Notes: generated from the letters alone by a model not told the origin. Shown: positions 28,001 to 36,996, counted from the stretch's first letter. The stretch: 64,000 nt of DNA from Siphlonurus alternatus (GCA_949825025.1 OX463785.1:6551979-6615978), one strand, 5' to 3'. Translations and numbers: made by a program.

Positions 28001-31000
28001 CAGTCAATCTGACGCACCTGCACACACATAACACTTAAAGGCATACAGGCCTCAAAATACAAATTAGACAGGCACCAAGTGGGTTTAGAGTATATAATCA
28101 ACATTCGCATCATTTTTTTCCACGCGTGATGCATCCGTGCGAAGTCGCAGTTCAAAGTAAGAAATTTAGTCCTTGATGACGTCACGAAGTCCTTGATGAC
28201 GTCACAACTCAATGCTAATCGGTGCTAGCTGTGAGTTGTGACGTCAGCAAGGACTTTCTTTACAGCGCGACTTCGCACAGACGCACCGCGCGCAGGTAAA
28301 AATAATACGAATGTTGATTATAAACTTGAGCAACACTTAATGTCTGTTTAATTTGTTATTTGAGGCCTGTATACCTTTAAGAGGCCGAGAGATACAGGAA
28401 ACAAAAATTGTGAGTGCAATAAAATTCATGGGAAACTAGCAGAATTTTAATGTAGGCTTCAAGTGTTCCCAAATGGGAAAAAATTCTACGAGCCACCATG
28501 TTAGAAAATTTGAATTTTTTATCAGTACCTATTAAACTATTGATTTGAAAACATCTCCTACCTTCCCTGAGGGATCTTTAGATAAGAGTAAAAGATCTTA
28601 TTTTCCTCCAAAAATTTCATACAAGCCAAAAAAAACAATTTCATGTTTTTTTACATAGGTTTGGATAAGACGGTGGGAACACCGCAAAATCAGCTGTAAT
28701 GAAGCCTTTATTGTAAAGAAATTTGTAAGATTGTTCAATGGAATGATTTTCTGGATACATGCAATCATATAAAATATCCTGGTTTCATGACCAGCTTTAA
28801 TTGAAAGTTCGAAAAAACTGCTTGGCTCAAGTGTGCTGGATGACATAGTTTCCATTACATCTAACTTTTGCTTTTCGGTACAATCACGACCTTTAAAAAA
28901 AAAATGGAGCCTAGAAGCAACCTCAAAGGACTACAAGGTACTCACGATGGTGGGAGTCTGCACGTAGTTCTCGAGTTTGGTGTGAGAGAACTCAAGCGAA
29001 ATGACATTGAGAAGACGATCCTTGTTGGGCTCCTCATAGTAACGCTGCCACTCCTTCATCGTCATCTCCGTGTTCTTCTGAGTGGTGACGTCCATCACGT
29101 CCAGCATGCGTCGCGAGCCTGCATACATGTAACGTCACACACACGGTAAAAATGTTGATTTAAAGACAAACTCACCGACACAGACGCGAACGTCGTTGAC
29201 GGTGAACTTCTCGCTAGGCACGCTCAGTCCGAGACCCGTCTTTTCTTTGAAGAGCAGCGGTGTTGAGAAGCCGTGACGCTGCAGGTACGCTACCGTCAAC
29301 TCTGTGGCACGGGAAGGGAGAGATTAAGACACGAAGGGATGATCAAAGGAATAAAAAATTTTAGAATTGAATGCTGTACAGCATGAAAATTTGTAATGAT
29401 TTTTATCATATTTTTTGGAGTGCAGAAGCTGAAAAATAAGCCACTTTCTGGCATCACTCCTTGAAATTTCCTGACGTTACATAAATTGCTTTTCTTGTAT
29501 AAAAGTGAGATAAAAAAAAAATTAAAGGATAATTATAAAGGTCAGCTGTTATAAGGCTTTTGCATGTTTTTAAAATGCTACAGTGATTACTTTCCATCCA
29601 CTAGAGACTTTTTTTTTTTTTTTTTTTTTTTGGTGCATGATGACATTTTGATAAACTTTAAACTGCAAAAACTTATGTATTACACAATTTCAGAGGTACC
29701 ACCGATTCATAGTACACGTGAGACCTGAATTTTAATTAATGTAATTTTTTTTATTTAAAATGTTATTAATTAATTGAGAATTAAGCACGATCTGAGCGCG
29801 GGGTGACGTTGAGTCACGGAGGGTGAACAGCTGATCGACTCTGACGAACCGGCAATTTCTATGATTCACTCTCGGTCCGTTTGACGTGAATAACTGCAAA
29901 TATCGATGTAAGAGTTACATGTATGATGAAATGTTACTTAGTGAATCTAATAAGAAAATAACTATCAACAACAATTACATACAGCGGTACTACTTGTAAA
30001 AATAACATTCGCTGCAAAGTGCATAAATTGTTAAATCATAATTATTATAAAATTAAAAAAATATTCAGTTTCAACACTGATCAAACTGAAATTTGTGGAG
30101 GGCAAGATAAAAATTTCATGCAGGCCCCGCCCACTTTCTGACGTCACCTGAAATGTCAGACTGGTCATTTTATTTTTACGTCGTCAAACGATGACAACGA
30201 AATTTTCACACAAAATAACATTCAAAAACTCTACCGAACGCGTAAAAAAAACAAAAAAAAAAAAACGGTTTAACTGGGATTCGAACCCAGGCCCAGCACT
30301 CACCACTGCCGACCATCTCCTTGACGAAACACTGCTCGAAGCGGTCAGACTGGATCTTCTCGTCCAGATCGAACGCGTGTTGTCCTTCAATTTCATCATC
30401 GCCGAACGCCCAGTCGTCCGTGTAGTGCTTGCGCTGCTTGCGGTCCCGCTGTAACAGAAAACACGAAGGTTATGGAACACCGCTCCATGCTAAGGGCACA
30501 ATGGGGAGGTACCGAACTTGGGCTTGCAGGGTGGACTTATGGCACACCGCGCGGTCGATACAATGGGGCGCTACTTGGATTTGCAGTATCGCTGACACAG
30601 AACACGAAAATTATTATAATAATGGAACACCAATCGATGCTATATATAGAGGCACAATGGAGAGGTATATAGTATTTGGGCATGCAGGAAGCAGTGACGG
30701 ATCGGGAAAAGGGGGCAATCGTTCCCCTCCCCCCTTCCCGTGGAATACATTGAAGGTGTTACCACCCCTACCCGTCGCCACCCCCTCCCACCCAAATTTA
30801 ACATTGCGGGGTATGGTACTCGCAATCGCCCCCCAGAGTTGCGCCCCTGACAAGGGGTTTTGTTTTAACACACTGCGTGCTCGATAAAGGTACAATGGGG
30901 CGCTGCTTACGGTCCCCCAGTGACAAAGAACAAGGAGAGTTATAGGACACTGTTAAGGGTAAGATAACGCCACCAATGTTTAAAAAAAATAATCCCTCAC

Positions 31001-34000
31001 TCGAAAATTATGAAAAAATTTAAAATGTTCTCCTCTACACCCCCTATCAGTAGCTAAAATATCAGGTGTACAAATACGATCTAGTTATTGAGTTATTAAA
31101 GGAGCATTCACAAAGCCCTAAGGCCACATTTAGGGCTCGATAATTTAAAGCCTGATTTTAGGCATGCTTTTTAGACCCAAAATTTCTGGTCTTAAATTAT
31201 CGAGCCCTAAATGTGGCCTTAAGGCTTAGTGAATGCCTCTTATTAATTTTTAAAGTTGACTAATTGAACATGGAATTTTCATTTCTCCATGTTAAAGTAG
31301 TCAACTTTAAAAAATTCATAACTCAAAAACTAGATCGTATTTGATGTATACCTCTATTGATAGGCGGTGTAGAGAGAACATTTTAAATTTTTGTCAGAAT
31401 TTTGTGTGAGATTTTTTTTAAACATTGGTGGCGTTATCTTACACTTAAGGACATTTTATAACAATCAAGAGTAAGTTGGCGACAAATGACATTGATCATG
31501 GATCTCTAACTGCAGATAAAGCGTCGGGGCAGTTTACCCAGCAGCAGTCCGTACTCCGTAGTATAAAAATTCGCAAGCACGGCGGCAGCGTGCGCTCACT
31601 GGAGGAAAAAGTAAACGAGCCAAGTGAAGAGAAAGGAATCTCTGAAATATACTCGTTATAGGTGCATCCAGGGGGGTGGCTGCCTCGTCCCCTTCCCGCA
31701 CTTAAATTTGTGTTTTAATTACGGGTCTTTCACCATTGCATACGTCACAAAACAATATGACGTCATAATTGTGTAGGCAAAACATTGTCAGCGGCATAGC
31801 AAATACGTGTTAAAGTTGGTCTCAAAATTAATTTCTCCTGACGATTCGCATAATTTTTCGTAGAATTTTCTTTCATAAATGGTAACAAGAAGAACCAATG
31901 CTAGTGAAAAAAAATATATGACGACCAAAACTATTATGAGAAAAGAGGTGTTGTGAGTTACGTTAACACGCACAGCATAGGAATTTAGGGTTTTCTGCCT
32001 ACATCCCGAAGCTCTTCGGGCGGCTTCGGGCATCTCCGTGCTACCCAAAATGTAAATATGAAATTCCCGTTATTTTCCGACTCCAATTTTTTTTAACAGT
32101 GGATTGATTGAGACAGCCCTTCCCCCCCCTCCTCCCCCGAAATTTGGTTCTGATAGGTTAAGTGAAGATAATTAATTATTCGGACCCTGGAGAGCTTTGA
32201 TCAAACGCTCGATGCATGGCTTCTTATACCGGTCACACCAAACACAACAGGACTCGATACACCATTCATGATATATAAATATTATTATACGAGAGCATTA
32301 TCGACAAACAAGAATGGAACACCTGCACTCTAGACAAAGGGGCGGGGCAGTCTTGCTATCTTGCGAACGTGTGTGAAAATTTGTGATAAGAGCAGTGTCC
32401 GATAATGGATATGAGAAAAACATTTTATTACTATAAGTAGCAGCCAGGTGACAAAATAGCAATCTCGGTACTCTCCATAATGGACAACCTGCGTGACAAT
32501 TTTTAATGGATTTTTCTTTTTTTTTTTTTTTATTATTATTATTTTAATTTTATTTAGTTTTCCTACTTTATAGGTAGCATAAGCTCCGCTGATTTTCTTC
32601 AGATTTTTTCAGAGTATGGTACATATTTTTTTTTTTTTTTTAAATATTGATGAAAGTATTGAGAAATAGGCGTCAATTCTTATTAATAAAATAGGACCTA
32701 AAAGGGGCGTGGGTTCAAATCCGACCTCGCTAAAACATTTTAGCTACATACTTTCTGGCCTCGAAAGAAATATATGCAAAAATTCAGTGTAGTATAATTT
32801 GATCGATGCCCTCTTATTCATTTTTGCAATAAAATATTTGCAGGTTCCTTAAATCCTTATACTTCTGTAATCTCTTGGTTATAATATGGACTCTTACAGT
32901 AGCATCATGGTAATTTGGTTCTAAAATCAATATTTCATGATCGCCAATTTAATCAGCACAAATAAATAATAAAATTTGACGTAGACGCACGATAAAGGTT
33001 ATTGACCTACAAAGAAACCGCTCACAGATCTGCATGCTGCTGATGTACCGTTCACCAAGCAGTATATGGTCGAACATTTCATATAAAAACACTGCGATTA
33101 CAGACCTTAATCACATGCAGTTGACAAATTATCATAATTTATGACAGCGTCTTTAAAAGACCTGGTGACGCGTCACTAAAATTTTAAGAACTATAAAAGA
33201 TGGAACCACCCTCTTGATATAAAAGATGTAATGTTTTCACTTTTAAAAACCAGAATATTTAATCGTAAAGAGGTTATGGAGGCGGGTGAAAGTAGCTTCC
33301 CTTGTATGCCACCTTATCATTCTTATCAACCATCATTTAAACAGGTTAATTGGTAGCAGGCGCAGGAAGGTATGAAGAGGGACAGTTAGCTCGCGGGGCT
33401 CTCAAGAAAAGAGCAATTAATGATTGACAGAGACACTAGATACGGATAATAAATCGTATATATCAGTCAAAAATGACAAATTTACACCACAATACACGAG
33501 CATTAAAAAAAGGCTTTTAAATCTTTTAATTCTTAAAATATTTAATTTCACCCTGGTTTGACCTCTAATTAACAAATTTCATTAAATTTCTAGAGTTTAT
33601 AATAAACTCCTTCACAAATAATGGAACAGGTGCAAATTTCTGATAAAATAATGAAGATAAAATATTTTAAAAATAAAATATTCAGTTGATTTCGGTGTAA
33701 TATTACACCCCTACTGCGCATATAAACCCCGACGCACCCTATACCTTGTCCTAACATCCAACAGACCCCCAGCGCAGACTCGACCCTAGGGAGTTCTCGA
33801 ACGCTCGGACTCAAGTACAGAGATCGCGGCATGTAAAAGGCCAGACTCGCGTAAATATAAATAGGAGGGAAAGACGCAAGAGAGAGATCTGTGGCGCGGC
33901 TCCACGCTTCTTACAACGTGAAAATGAAACGAGAATTAAACTGGAAGCATACATAACATTGAGAAGAATTAAAACAATTAAAAACCGTAATAAAACCGAA

Positions 34001-34212
34001 TAATAGTACTTTAATATTAAAATTTCTACGTAACATATGATAAGGTCACGGTATAAATATTATAAAAGTATCGATTTTATAGTAAAAAGTATATAATATT
34101 AATAAAAAGTACATACAGGTCTTATTATATATTCTCTTTCTTCCTGTTTTCTTTTGTGTTTACTACGTTTTTCACTTCTCACTTCACTTTTAGAAGATTT
34201 TGATGTCGCCAT
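15184..34212 (-). CDS. KDM2: KDM2 JmjC histone H3K36 demethylase (KDM2A/KDM2B orthologue), complete
   Basis: Fourteen coding exons join in phase to 1096 residues (human KDM2A 1162). The nuclear enzyme removes methyl groups from H3K36 using Fe(II) and 2-oxoglutarate and binds unmethylated CpG DNA. Order seen: basic N-terminus with the acidic DDEIEG block; JmjC domain with iron ligands His230 and Asp232 ([10 protein letters not shown]) and His302 (IPSGWIHAV); CXXC zinc finger about 528-566 with the KFGG DNA-contact motif; PHD finger about 577-650; Pro-rich linker; F-box about 828-865; leucine-rich repeats to the C-terminus. The F-box would bind SKP1. A single gene with features of both vertebrate paralogues fits an invertebrate. 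Introns are heavily invaded by MITEs. Start is ATG at 34212 beside a CpG-rich promoter; an alternative start at 43239 is possible. Confidence 0.95.
17180..17580. mobile_element. MITE-1 copy C with internal G-rich repeat
   Basis: The left end has CGACAACCTGCAT and TTGCAGAAATGAACAAAAGG; the right end has CCTCTACTCATTTCTG and ATGCAGGTTGTCC. The centre contains repeats of GGGGAAGGGA (17391-17441) not seen in other copies. Confidence 0.8.
17391..17441. repeat. G-rich tandem repeat (GGGGAAGGGA)n
   Basis: About five copies of a 10-13 bp G-rich unit lie inside MITE-1 copy C. The runs of G could form a quadruplex on this strand. Confidence 0.75.
18503..18722 (-). CDS. KDM2: KDM2 exon 13 (Pro-rich linker)
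   Basis: The acceptor is GTTTGTTTGCAG and the donor GTAAAT. Residues 750-822 are low-complexity Pro/Thr/Ser-rich, with an [12 protein letters not shown] block resembling a conserved stretch before the F-box in KDM2 proteins. Confidence 0.88.
19180..19510 (+). mobile_element. LINE 3' fragment with (AATA)n tail
   Basis: A frame reading SVSEWNKLP resembles the C-terminal end of non-LTR reverse transcriptase ORFs. It is followed by GCAGCCACTT, TGCCTTAGTG.. and GGGTGTAATAAATAAATAAA. The same tail sequence recurs at 51545-51660 and 61145-61309. It lies in KDM2 intron 12, antisense to the gene. Confidence 0.65.
19565..19705 (-). CDS. KDM2: KDM2 exon 12
   Basis: 47 codons, phase 0. The acceptor is GTTGTCCACAG and the donor GTAAAC. 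Two imperfect copies of KLEPPHLSP are visible. VKLE fits a sumoylation consensus, which is inference only. Confidence 0.88.
19770..20055. mobile_element. MITE-2 copy in KDM2 intron 11
   Basis: The ends are AGGCTTCAAG and CAGCTGACTTGAAGCCTC. Inner blocks (ATTGATTTGAAACCATCTCC) match copies at 28453 and 56159. Confidence 0.75.
20200..20331 (-). CDS. KDM2: KDM2 exon 11
   Basis: 44 codons, phase 0. The acceptor ends GTGTTACAG and the donor is GTGAGG. It starts PRHFRARNK, resembling KDM2 sequence just after the PHD finger. Confidence 0.9.
21428..21648. mobile_element. Penelope-like inverted-repeat fragment, copy 2
   Basis: The arms share GGAATAACCAGCAAGGCCTT with copy 1. The minus strand of 21544-21574 reads CTAATGA-A-GCATC-TAGAC-AATGC-GAAAC. 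It ends about 35 bp from exon 10. Confidence 0.6.
21682..21951 (-). CDS. KDM2: KDM2 exon 10 (PHD finger)
   Basis: 90 codons, phase 0. Zinc ligands run CTVC..CSVC..HPNC..CPKC in C4HC3 order. Trp in the GWGHE and SWECPKC blocks is conserved. Confidence 0.94.
22265..22573. mobile_element. MITE-1 copy D
   Basis: The left end is AATGGACAACCTGTATG then TTGCAGAAATGAATAGAGGG; the right end is CCCTCTATTCATTTCTGC and ATGCAGG. It lies in KDM2 intron 9, about 40 bp past the donor of exon 9. Confidence 0.85.
22614..22916 (-). CDS. KDM2: KDM2 exon 9 (CXXC zinc finger)
   Basis: 101 codons, phase 0. A Gly/Arg-rich stretch leads into [19 protein letters not shown], then [15 protein letters not shown]. This is the KDM2/DNMT1-type CXXC fold that reads unmethylated CpG. 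Confidence 0.94.
23469..23693 (-). CDS. KDM2: KDM2 exon 8
   Basis: 75 codons, phase 0. The sequence [19 protein letters not shown] corresponds to the helical segment after the JmjC domain in KDM2. Confidence 0.92.
24322..24486 (-). CDS. KDM2: KDM2 exon 7 (end of JmjC region)
   Basis: 55 codons, phase 0. [20 protein letters not shown] matches the family block KFRYPFYYEMCWYVLERY closely. Confidence 0.94.
24800..25161 (+). mobile_element. LINE 3' end, left part, with 5' inversion hairpin
   Basis: From 24846 the frame reads [19 protein letters not shown], the typical C-terminus of a non-LTR reverse transcriptase. A perfect 33-bp inverted copy of its first bases stands at 24800-24832, 13 nt away. 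The element resumes after nested foldbacks at 26709 and ends with (TTGAA)n at 26888-26913. It lies in KDM2 intron 6. Confidence 0.75.
25166..26704. mobile_element. TTAA foldback MITE inserted in LINE, itself carrying an insert
   Basis: The ends are GGGTAAGGTAACGCCACC and its complement, with TTAA at 25162-25165 and 26705-26708. The left arm is only 26 bp long before the inner element begins, because the insert hit the TTAA inside CAATGTTAAAAAAAATCCC. Confidence 0.85.
25192..26379. mobile_element. 1.19 kb hairpin element nested in foldback MITE
   Basis: The ends are AGGGGTACTGAAGGGAACAC and GTGTTCCCTTCAGTACACCT, with TTAA on both sides (25188-25191, 26380-26383). The arms of more than 500 bp are nearly identical inverted copies; the short centre is near 25770. 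No open frame is convincing. Confidence 0.87.
26709..26920 (+). mobile_element. LINE 3' end, right part with A-run and (TTGAA)n tail
   Basis: This continues the element interrupted at 25161. It ends in an A run followed by TTGAATTGAATTGAATTGAA. Such simple 3' tails are typical of several LINE clades. Confidence 0.65.
27185..27454 (-). CDS. KDM2: KDM2 exon 6 (JmjC, second iron His)
   Basis: 90 codons, phase 0. [20 protein letters not shown] and [12 protein letters not shown] are near-identical to KDM2A blocks. His302 completes the HxD..H triad. Confidence 0.95.
27550..27760 (+). mobile_element. Penelope-like fragment, copy 3
   Basis: The plus strand of 27568-27595 reads CTGATGA-A-GCATC-TGGAT-GATGT-GAAAC. 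It is followed by one arm (AAGGCTTTGCTGGTTATTTC) and AAATGGTTTATTTTCCTTAA, as beside copies 1 and 2. The other arm is absent. It lies in KDM2 intron 5. Confidence 0.55.
27817..28017 (-). CDS. KDM2: KDM2 exon 5 (JmjC, HxD)
   Basis: 67 codons, phase 0. It contains [14 protein letters not shown] and [20 protein letters not shown], with iron ligands His230 and Asp232. Confidence 0.95.
28039..28376. mobile_element. TTAA-flanked foldback MITE next to KDM2 exon 5 acceptor
   Basis: The ends are AGGCATACAGGCCTCA and TGAGGCCTGTATACCT, with TTAA at 28035-28038 and 28377-28380. The arms contain TGACGTCA three times. On the gene strand its edge is about 21 bases upstream of the exon 5 splice acceptor. 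Confidence 0.85.
28453..28710. mobile_element. MITE-2 copy in KDM2 intron 4
   Basis: Blocks AGGCTTCAAG, CACCATGTTAGAAAATTTGA, ACATAGGTTTGGATAAGACG and CGCAAAATCAGCTG are shared with the copy at 56159. Confidence 0.75.
28946..29118 (-). CDS. KDM2: KDM2 exon 4
   Basis: Two bases plus 57 codons. [20 protein letters not shown] and [19 protein letters not shown] match the N-terminal part of the catalytic domain. Confidence 0.95.
29176..29301 (-). CDS. KDM2: KDM2 exon 3
   Basis: 126 bp starting with two bases of a split Glu codon. [20 protein letters not shown] and [11 protein letters not shown] align to KDM2A EYIQRGG..PLIFK..GLGI..FTVNDVKMCVG. Confidence 0.93.
30274..30290 (-). repeat. tRNA T-arm-like hairpin just inside KDM2 intron 2
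   Basis: The minus strand reads CTGGGTTCGAATCCCAG: a 5-bp stem closing a TTCGAAT loop, which is a canonical B box. It begins 13 nt past the last base of exon 2. No D-arm or anticodon arm is visible. Confidence 0.5.
30304..30448 (-). CDS. KDM2: KDM2 exon 2
   Basis: 145 bp: 48 codons plus one base. [20 protein letters not shown] then [11 protein letters not shown] matches the DDEIEG..FDLEEK block of KDM2A. The acceptor ends TTTCTGTTACAG and the donor is GTGAGT. Confidence 0.93.
30470..30952. repeat. Degenerate tandem units including a copy of the KDM2 exon 2 acceptor
   Basis: GGAACACCGC..ATGCTA..GGCACAATGG recurs with changes at about 30476, 30540, 30623 and 30870. The last unit (30901-30945) repeats the start of exon 2 (CGCTGCTTACGGTCCC), but the splice AG is changed. 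A block of C-rich unrelated sequence lies at 30686-30840. Confidence 0.5.
30957..31444. mobile_element. TTAA foldback MITE with nested small palindrome
   Basis: The ends are GGGTAAGATAACGCCACC and GTGGCGTTATCTTACAC, with TTAA at 30953-30956 and 31445-31448. A second palindrome (31100-31238, AGGAGCATTCACAAAGCC.. and complement) interrupts the left arm at GTTATTAA. Confidence 0.83.
31476..31661 (+). other. Short unexplained open frame in KDM2 intron 1
   Basis: A 62-codon run with balanced base composition (start TTG only, stop TAG) includes [17 protein letters not shown]. No family was recognised. It is antisense to KDM2 and could be a fragment of a mobile element ORF. Confidence 0.2.
32479..32849. 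mobile_element. MITE-1 copy E
   Basis: The left end is AATGGACAACCTGCGTG; the right end has CTCTTATTCATTTTTGCAAT and TTGCAGGTTCC. The left inner motif is eroded by T-runs. Confidence 0.7.
34117..34212 (-). CDS. KDM2: KDM2 exon 1 (start)
   Basis: ATG plus 31 codons ([20 protein letters not shown]..) ending at donor GTATGT, phase 0 into exon 2. The Lys/Ser-rich start could carry nuclear localisation. The context AAAATGG is favourable. Confidence 0.82.
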
Positions 34213-34420
34213 TTTGGCTTACGTAGCGATCGACAACGAGCTTGGAGCGCGAGGCTAGCGCAGGTTTGCTGTTGCCACTTGCCCGGGCACGAGCATACTG
34301 AGCGAGCAAACGAGCGAGCGAGACGGCGGACGGCGGCGGTAGCACTTACCGCCAAGCCACGCCGCTCCCCCGGCTAAAAGCAAGGAGAGAAGAGAGGGAG
34401 GGCAAGCCGGCAAACGACGC
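34213..34420 (-). promoter_or_regulatory. KDM2: CpG-rich KDM2 promoter and 5' leader (inferred)
   Basis: About 200 bp of CpG-dense sequence in an AT-rich region lies directly upstream of the KDM2 start. It has GAGCGAGCGAG and GGCGGACGGCGG runs. On the minus strand GGCG|GTAAGTG at about 34350 is a strong donor-like site, so a spliced leader exon may end there. Confidence 0.6.
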
Positions 34421-34755
34421 AGCAACGCCCGACACTCTTACTTGGCAATTTGCCGCAGTCATATCGTGGTTACCCCGTATTTAATATCACCGTGCTCTCT
34501 CAGCTCACACCTACGCGAGCCACTGCATAATGATATACTTATATATAAGTGATCATGGTAATGTTGTATGCGATGCTGAATTAATGATAATTAATAATTT
34601 TTATACAGTATTTGTGAAAATTATTAAAAAGGTATTTCAGGAATTAAATATAATTAATTAAAGGTCACGAATCTCACGAATTCCTTGGTGACATTTTAAA
34701 GCAAGAATAGTACATATCATGTGCTGAGATTTCACAGAGAGAACAAGAAAATAAT

Positions 34756-35769
34756 GATTCCCGGACAACTCGGAGCGGGGGCAACTGGGAGCCGGACGGC
34801 TCGGAGCCAAACGTGTTTGCTAGGACAACTCGGAGCGCGGACAACTTGGAGCGCGGACAACTCGGAGCGCGGACAACTCGGAGCGCGGACATCCTGGAGC
34901 CATGGCAGGACAACTCGGAGCGCGGACAACTCGGAGCACGGACAACTCGGAGCCATGGCAGGACAACTCGGAGCGCGGACAACTCGGAGCGCGGACAACT
35001 CGGAGCAACGTATAATATACATATTCGGATCAATTTCAGCTATTTTCATCATAATGTCATTATCAATATTTTTCTGCATTCTTATATGCACATAAAATAT
35101 TCTATAGCAACCATTTATAATTATATTTTTCTACTTAATTTATCCACTTAATTATCCACCTCATTCGTCGTTTTAAAGTTCCTTGTGTATCTAATATTTG
35201 AAATTAAATAATACAAAACATTCATTGAAGACTAAGGGCTTTATTTATTTCTCATAATAATATTGAATACAATAACTTTATACAAAAAAAAATATTTCAG
35301 TTCATTAGCCCAATATTAACAATAATACAAAATTACAGTTAATTAAGTTAGTTAATGAAGAAATCATCAATGATTCAGAAGTCATGTAATAAAAACATAA
35401 AAAATCACAAAGTTTATAAACAATGGTCATCATGATGAAGGTGTTGATGTGCATATAAGAATGCAGAAAAATATTGATAATGACATTATGATGAAAATAG
35501 CTGAAATTGATCCGAATATGTATATTATACGTTGCTCCGAGTTGTCCGCGCTCCGAGTTGTCCGCGCTCCGAGTTGTCCTAACCATGGCTCCGAGTTGTC
35601 CGTGCTCCGAGTTGTCCGCGCTCCGAGTTGTCCTGCCATGGCTCCAGGATGTCCGCGCTCCGAGTTGTCCGCGCTCCGAGTTGTCCGTGCTCCGAGTTGT
35701 CCTAGCAAACACGTTTGGCTCCGAGCCGTCCGGCTCCCAGTTGCCCCCGCTCCGAGTTCTCCGGATACC
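34756..35769. mobile_element. Foldback-like element with minisatellite arms and 9-bp TSD
   Basis: The inverted arms (34756-35090 and 35450-35769) begin with GGGGGCAACTGGGAGCC and continue as tandem 16-bp units of type ACAACTCGGAGCGCGG, broken by GAGCCATGGCAGG. Inner arm edges hold ordinary sequence; a 350-bp AT-rich spacer lies between. GAAAATAAT stands on both sides (34747-34755, 35770-35778). Long arms made of tandem repeats and a 9-bp duplication recall Drosophila FB elements. Confidence 0.85.
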
Positions 35770-35939
35770 GAAAATAATGAATTGGTACATTTTGATGAAC
35801 CAAATATTATTCTAGTAACAAATCTTAATTTTTTCTTGTTACATTAAAAAAATTTCAATATTTTTTTTTTTTTGTATTAAAAAACAAAAACAAATACATT
35901 ATTTAAATTATAACTGCATGATACATTAATCTTCAGGGT

Positions 35940-36100
35940 AAGGTAACACGCCCAATATTAAAAAAAAATTCCCACGTGAAAAATTATGAAACATATCTTA
36001 AAATATTCTCCTCTGCATACACCATCAATATTAATTAGCTAAAATATCAGGTCTGGTATACATTACAAATTCAATCTAGTTTTTGAGTTAGTACAAAGCA
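35940..36100. mobile_element. Solo arm of a TTAA-type foldback MITE
   Basis: GGGTAAGGTAACACGCCC, CTAAAATATCAGG and CAATCTAGTTTTTGAGTTA match the left arm of complete copies. No right arm follows. Confidence 0.65.
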
Positions 36101-36161
36101 TGACAAACCGAGTTAATTATGGACAATAATAATTATTTTATCCAACGGAAATCATATTTGA

Positions 36162-36996
36162 CAATGGACAATGGGGTACTGACCGGTATTTGAGTTAGCA
36201 ATACTAATAAAAAGTTCTGTGAATTCTATGAAGAACGAGTCCTATTAGAGCATTCTGCGACAATTTGCTGATTTTATATGAATTTTTAAAACTTTTTTTG
36301 GTGACGTCATAGCATTGAATCTTAATTAAATGGGATAATGCATCAGTTAACATTGCTAAAATGAAAATTTATTGAAGTACGAATTTCAAACCTTCATTAT
36401 CGTGATTCTAGTACCAGAAAACCTTGCAAATGAAGTTTTGTTTACATTTTAATATTAAGTATGGGATTTGGTAATGTTAAAACTGATATATTTTCCCATT
36501 TAAGATTCAATGCTATGACGTCATTTTTGAGAGGTTTTAAAAATTCATATAAAATCAGGAAATTGTCGTAGAATGCTGTAATAGGGCTTGTTCTTCATGA
36601 AATTCTCGTGCCTTTTGAAATATTGACAAAAACTTACAATTTTTTTTTTGGTCAGTACCCCATTATGCGAGACGTTTTTTTTATTGCAGAAATGGATAGA
36701 GGGTACCAAATTATGCTACTCTGAATTTTTTCAGATTTTTGAGAGCGGGAACTATTTTTTAAAAAAATATTGAAAGTCAGTTTTATGACGTCACGGCGGT
36801 CACGGGCGCTTAGCGCCTATCCTTTTCTTAAGGACAGACTCCTCGTGACGTCATAGATTAATCAACTTTCAATAATTTTTTAAAAATATTTCCCGGTCTC
36901 TAAAAAATCTGAAAAAATTCAGAGTATAGCATAACTTTGCTGTTTGCACCCTCTATCCATATCTGCAATAAAAAAATGTCATGCAAATTGTCCATA
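36162..36996. mobile_element. MITE-1 copy F, interrupted by a palindromic element
   Basis: The left tip AATGGACAAT is separated from ATTATGCGAGACG and TTGCAGAAATGGATAGAGGG by the insert 36173-36661. The right end is CCCTCTATCCATATCTGCAA then TTGTCCAT. Two TGACGTCA sites lie inside. Confidence 0.78.
36173..36661. mobile_element. Palindromic element GGGGTACTGACC nested in MITE-1
   Basis: The ends are GGGGTACTGACC and GGTCAGTACCCC. Inner arms mirror GCATTCTGCGACAATTTGCT and TGACGTCATAGCATTGAATC. The flanks share AT. It is related in style to the hairpin at 25192 (AGGGGTACTGAAGGG). Confidence 0.8.

Noticed and set aside
30429..30887. A 152-codon plus-strand frame
   Set aside because: It covers degenerate tandem units and a C-rich block antisense to KDM2; composition changes along it and no family is seen.
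34810..35010. Regular repeats that might suggest a CRISPR-like array
   Set aside because: The units are contiguous 16-bp tandem repeats without unique spacers, in an animal genome.
34721..35847. Several overlapping frames of 90-160 codons on both strands with RTTRSADNSERGQL-type repeats
   Set aside because: They are translations of the GC-rich minisatellite in the Foldback-like element; all frames stay open because the 16-bp unit has no stop, not because it codes.
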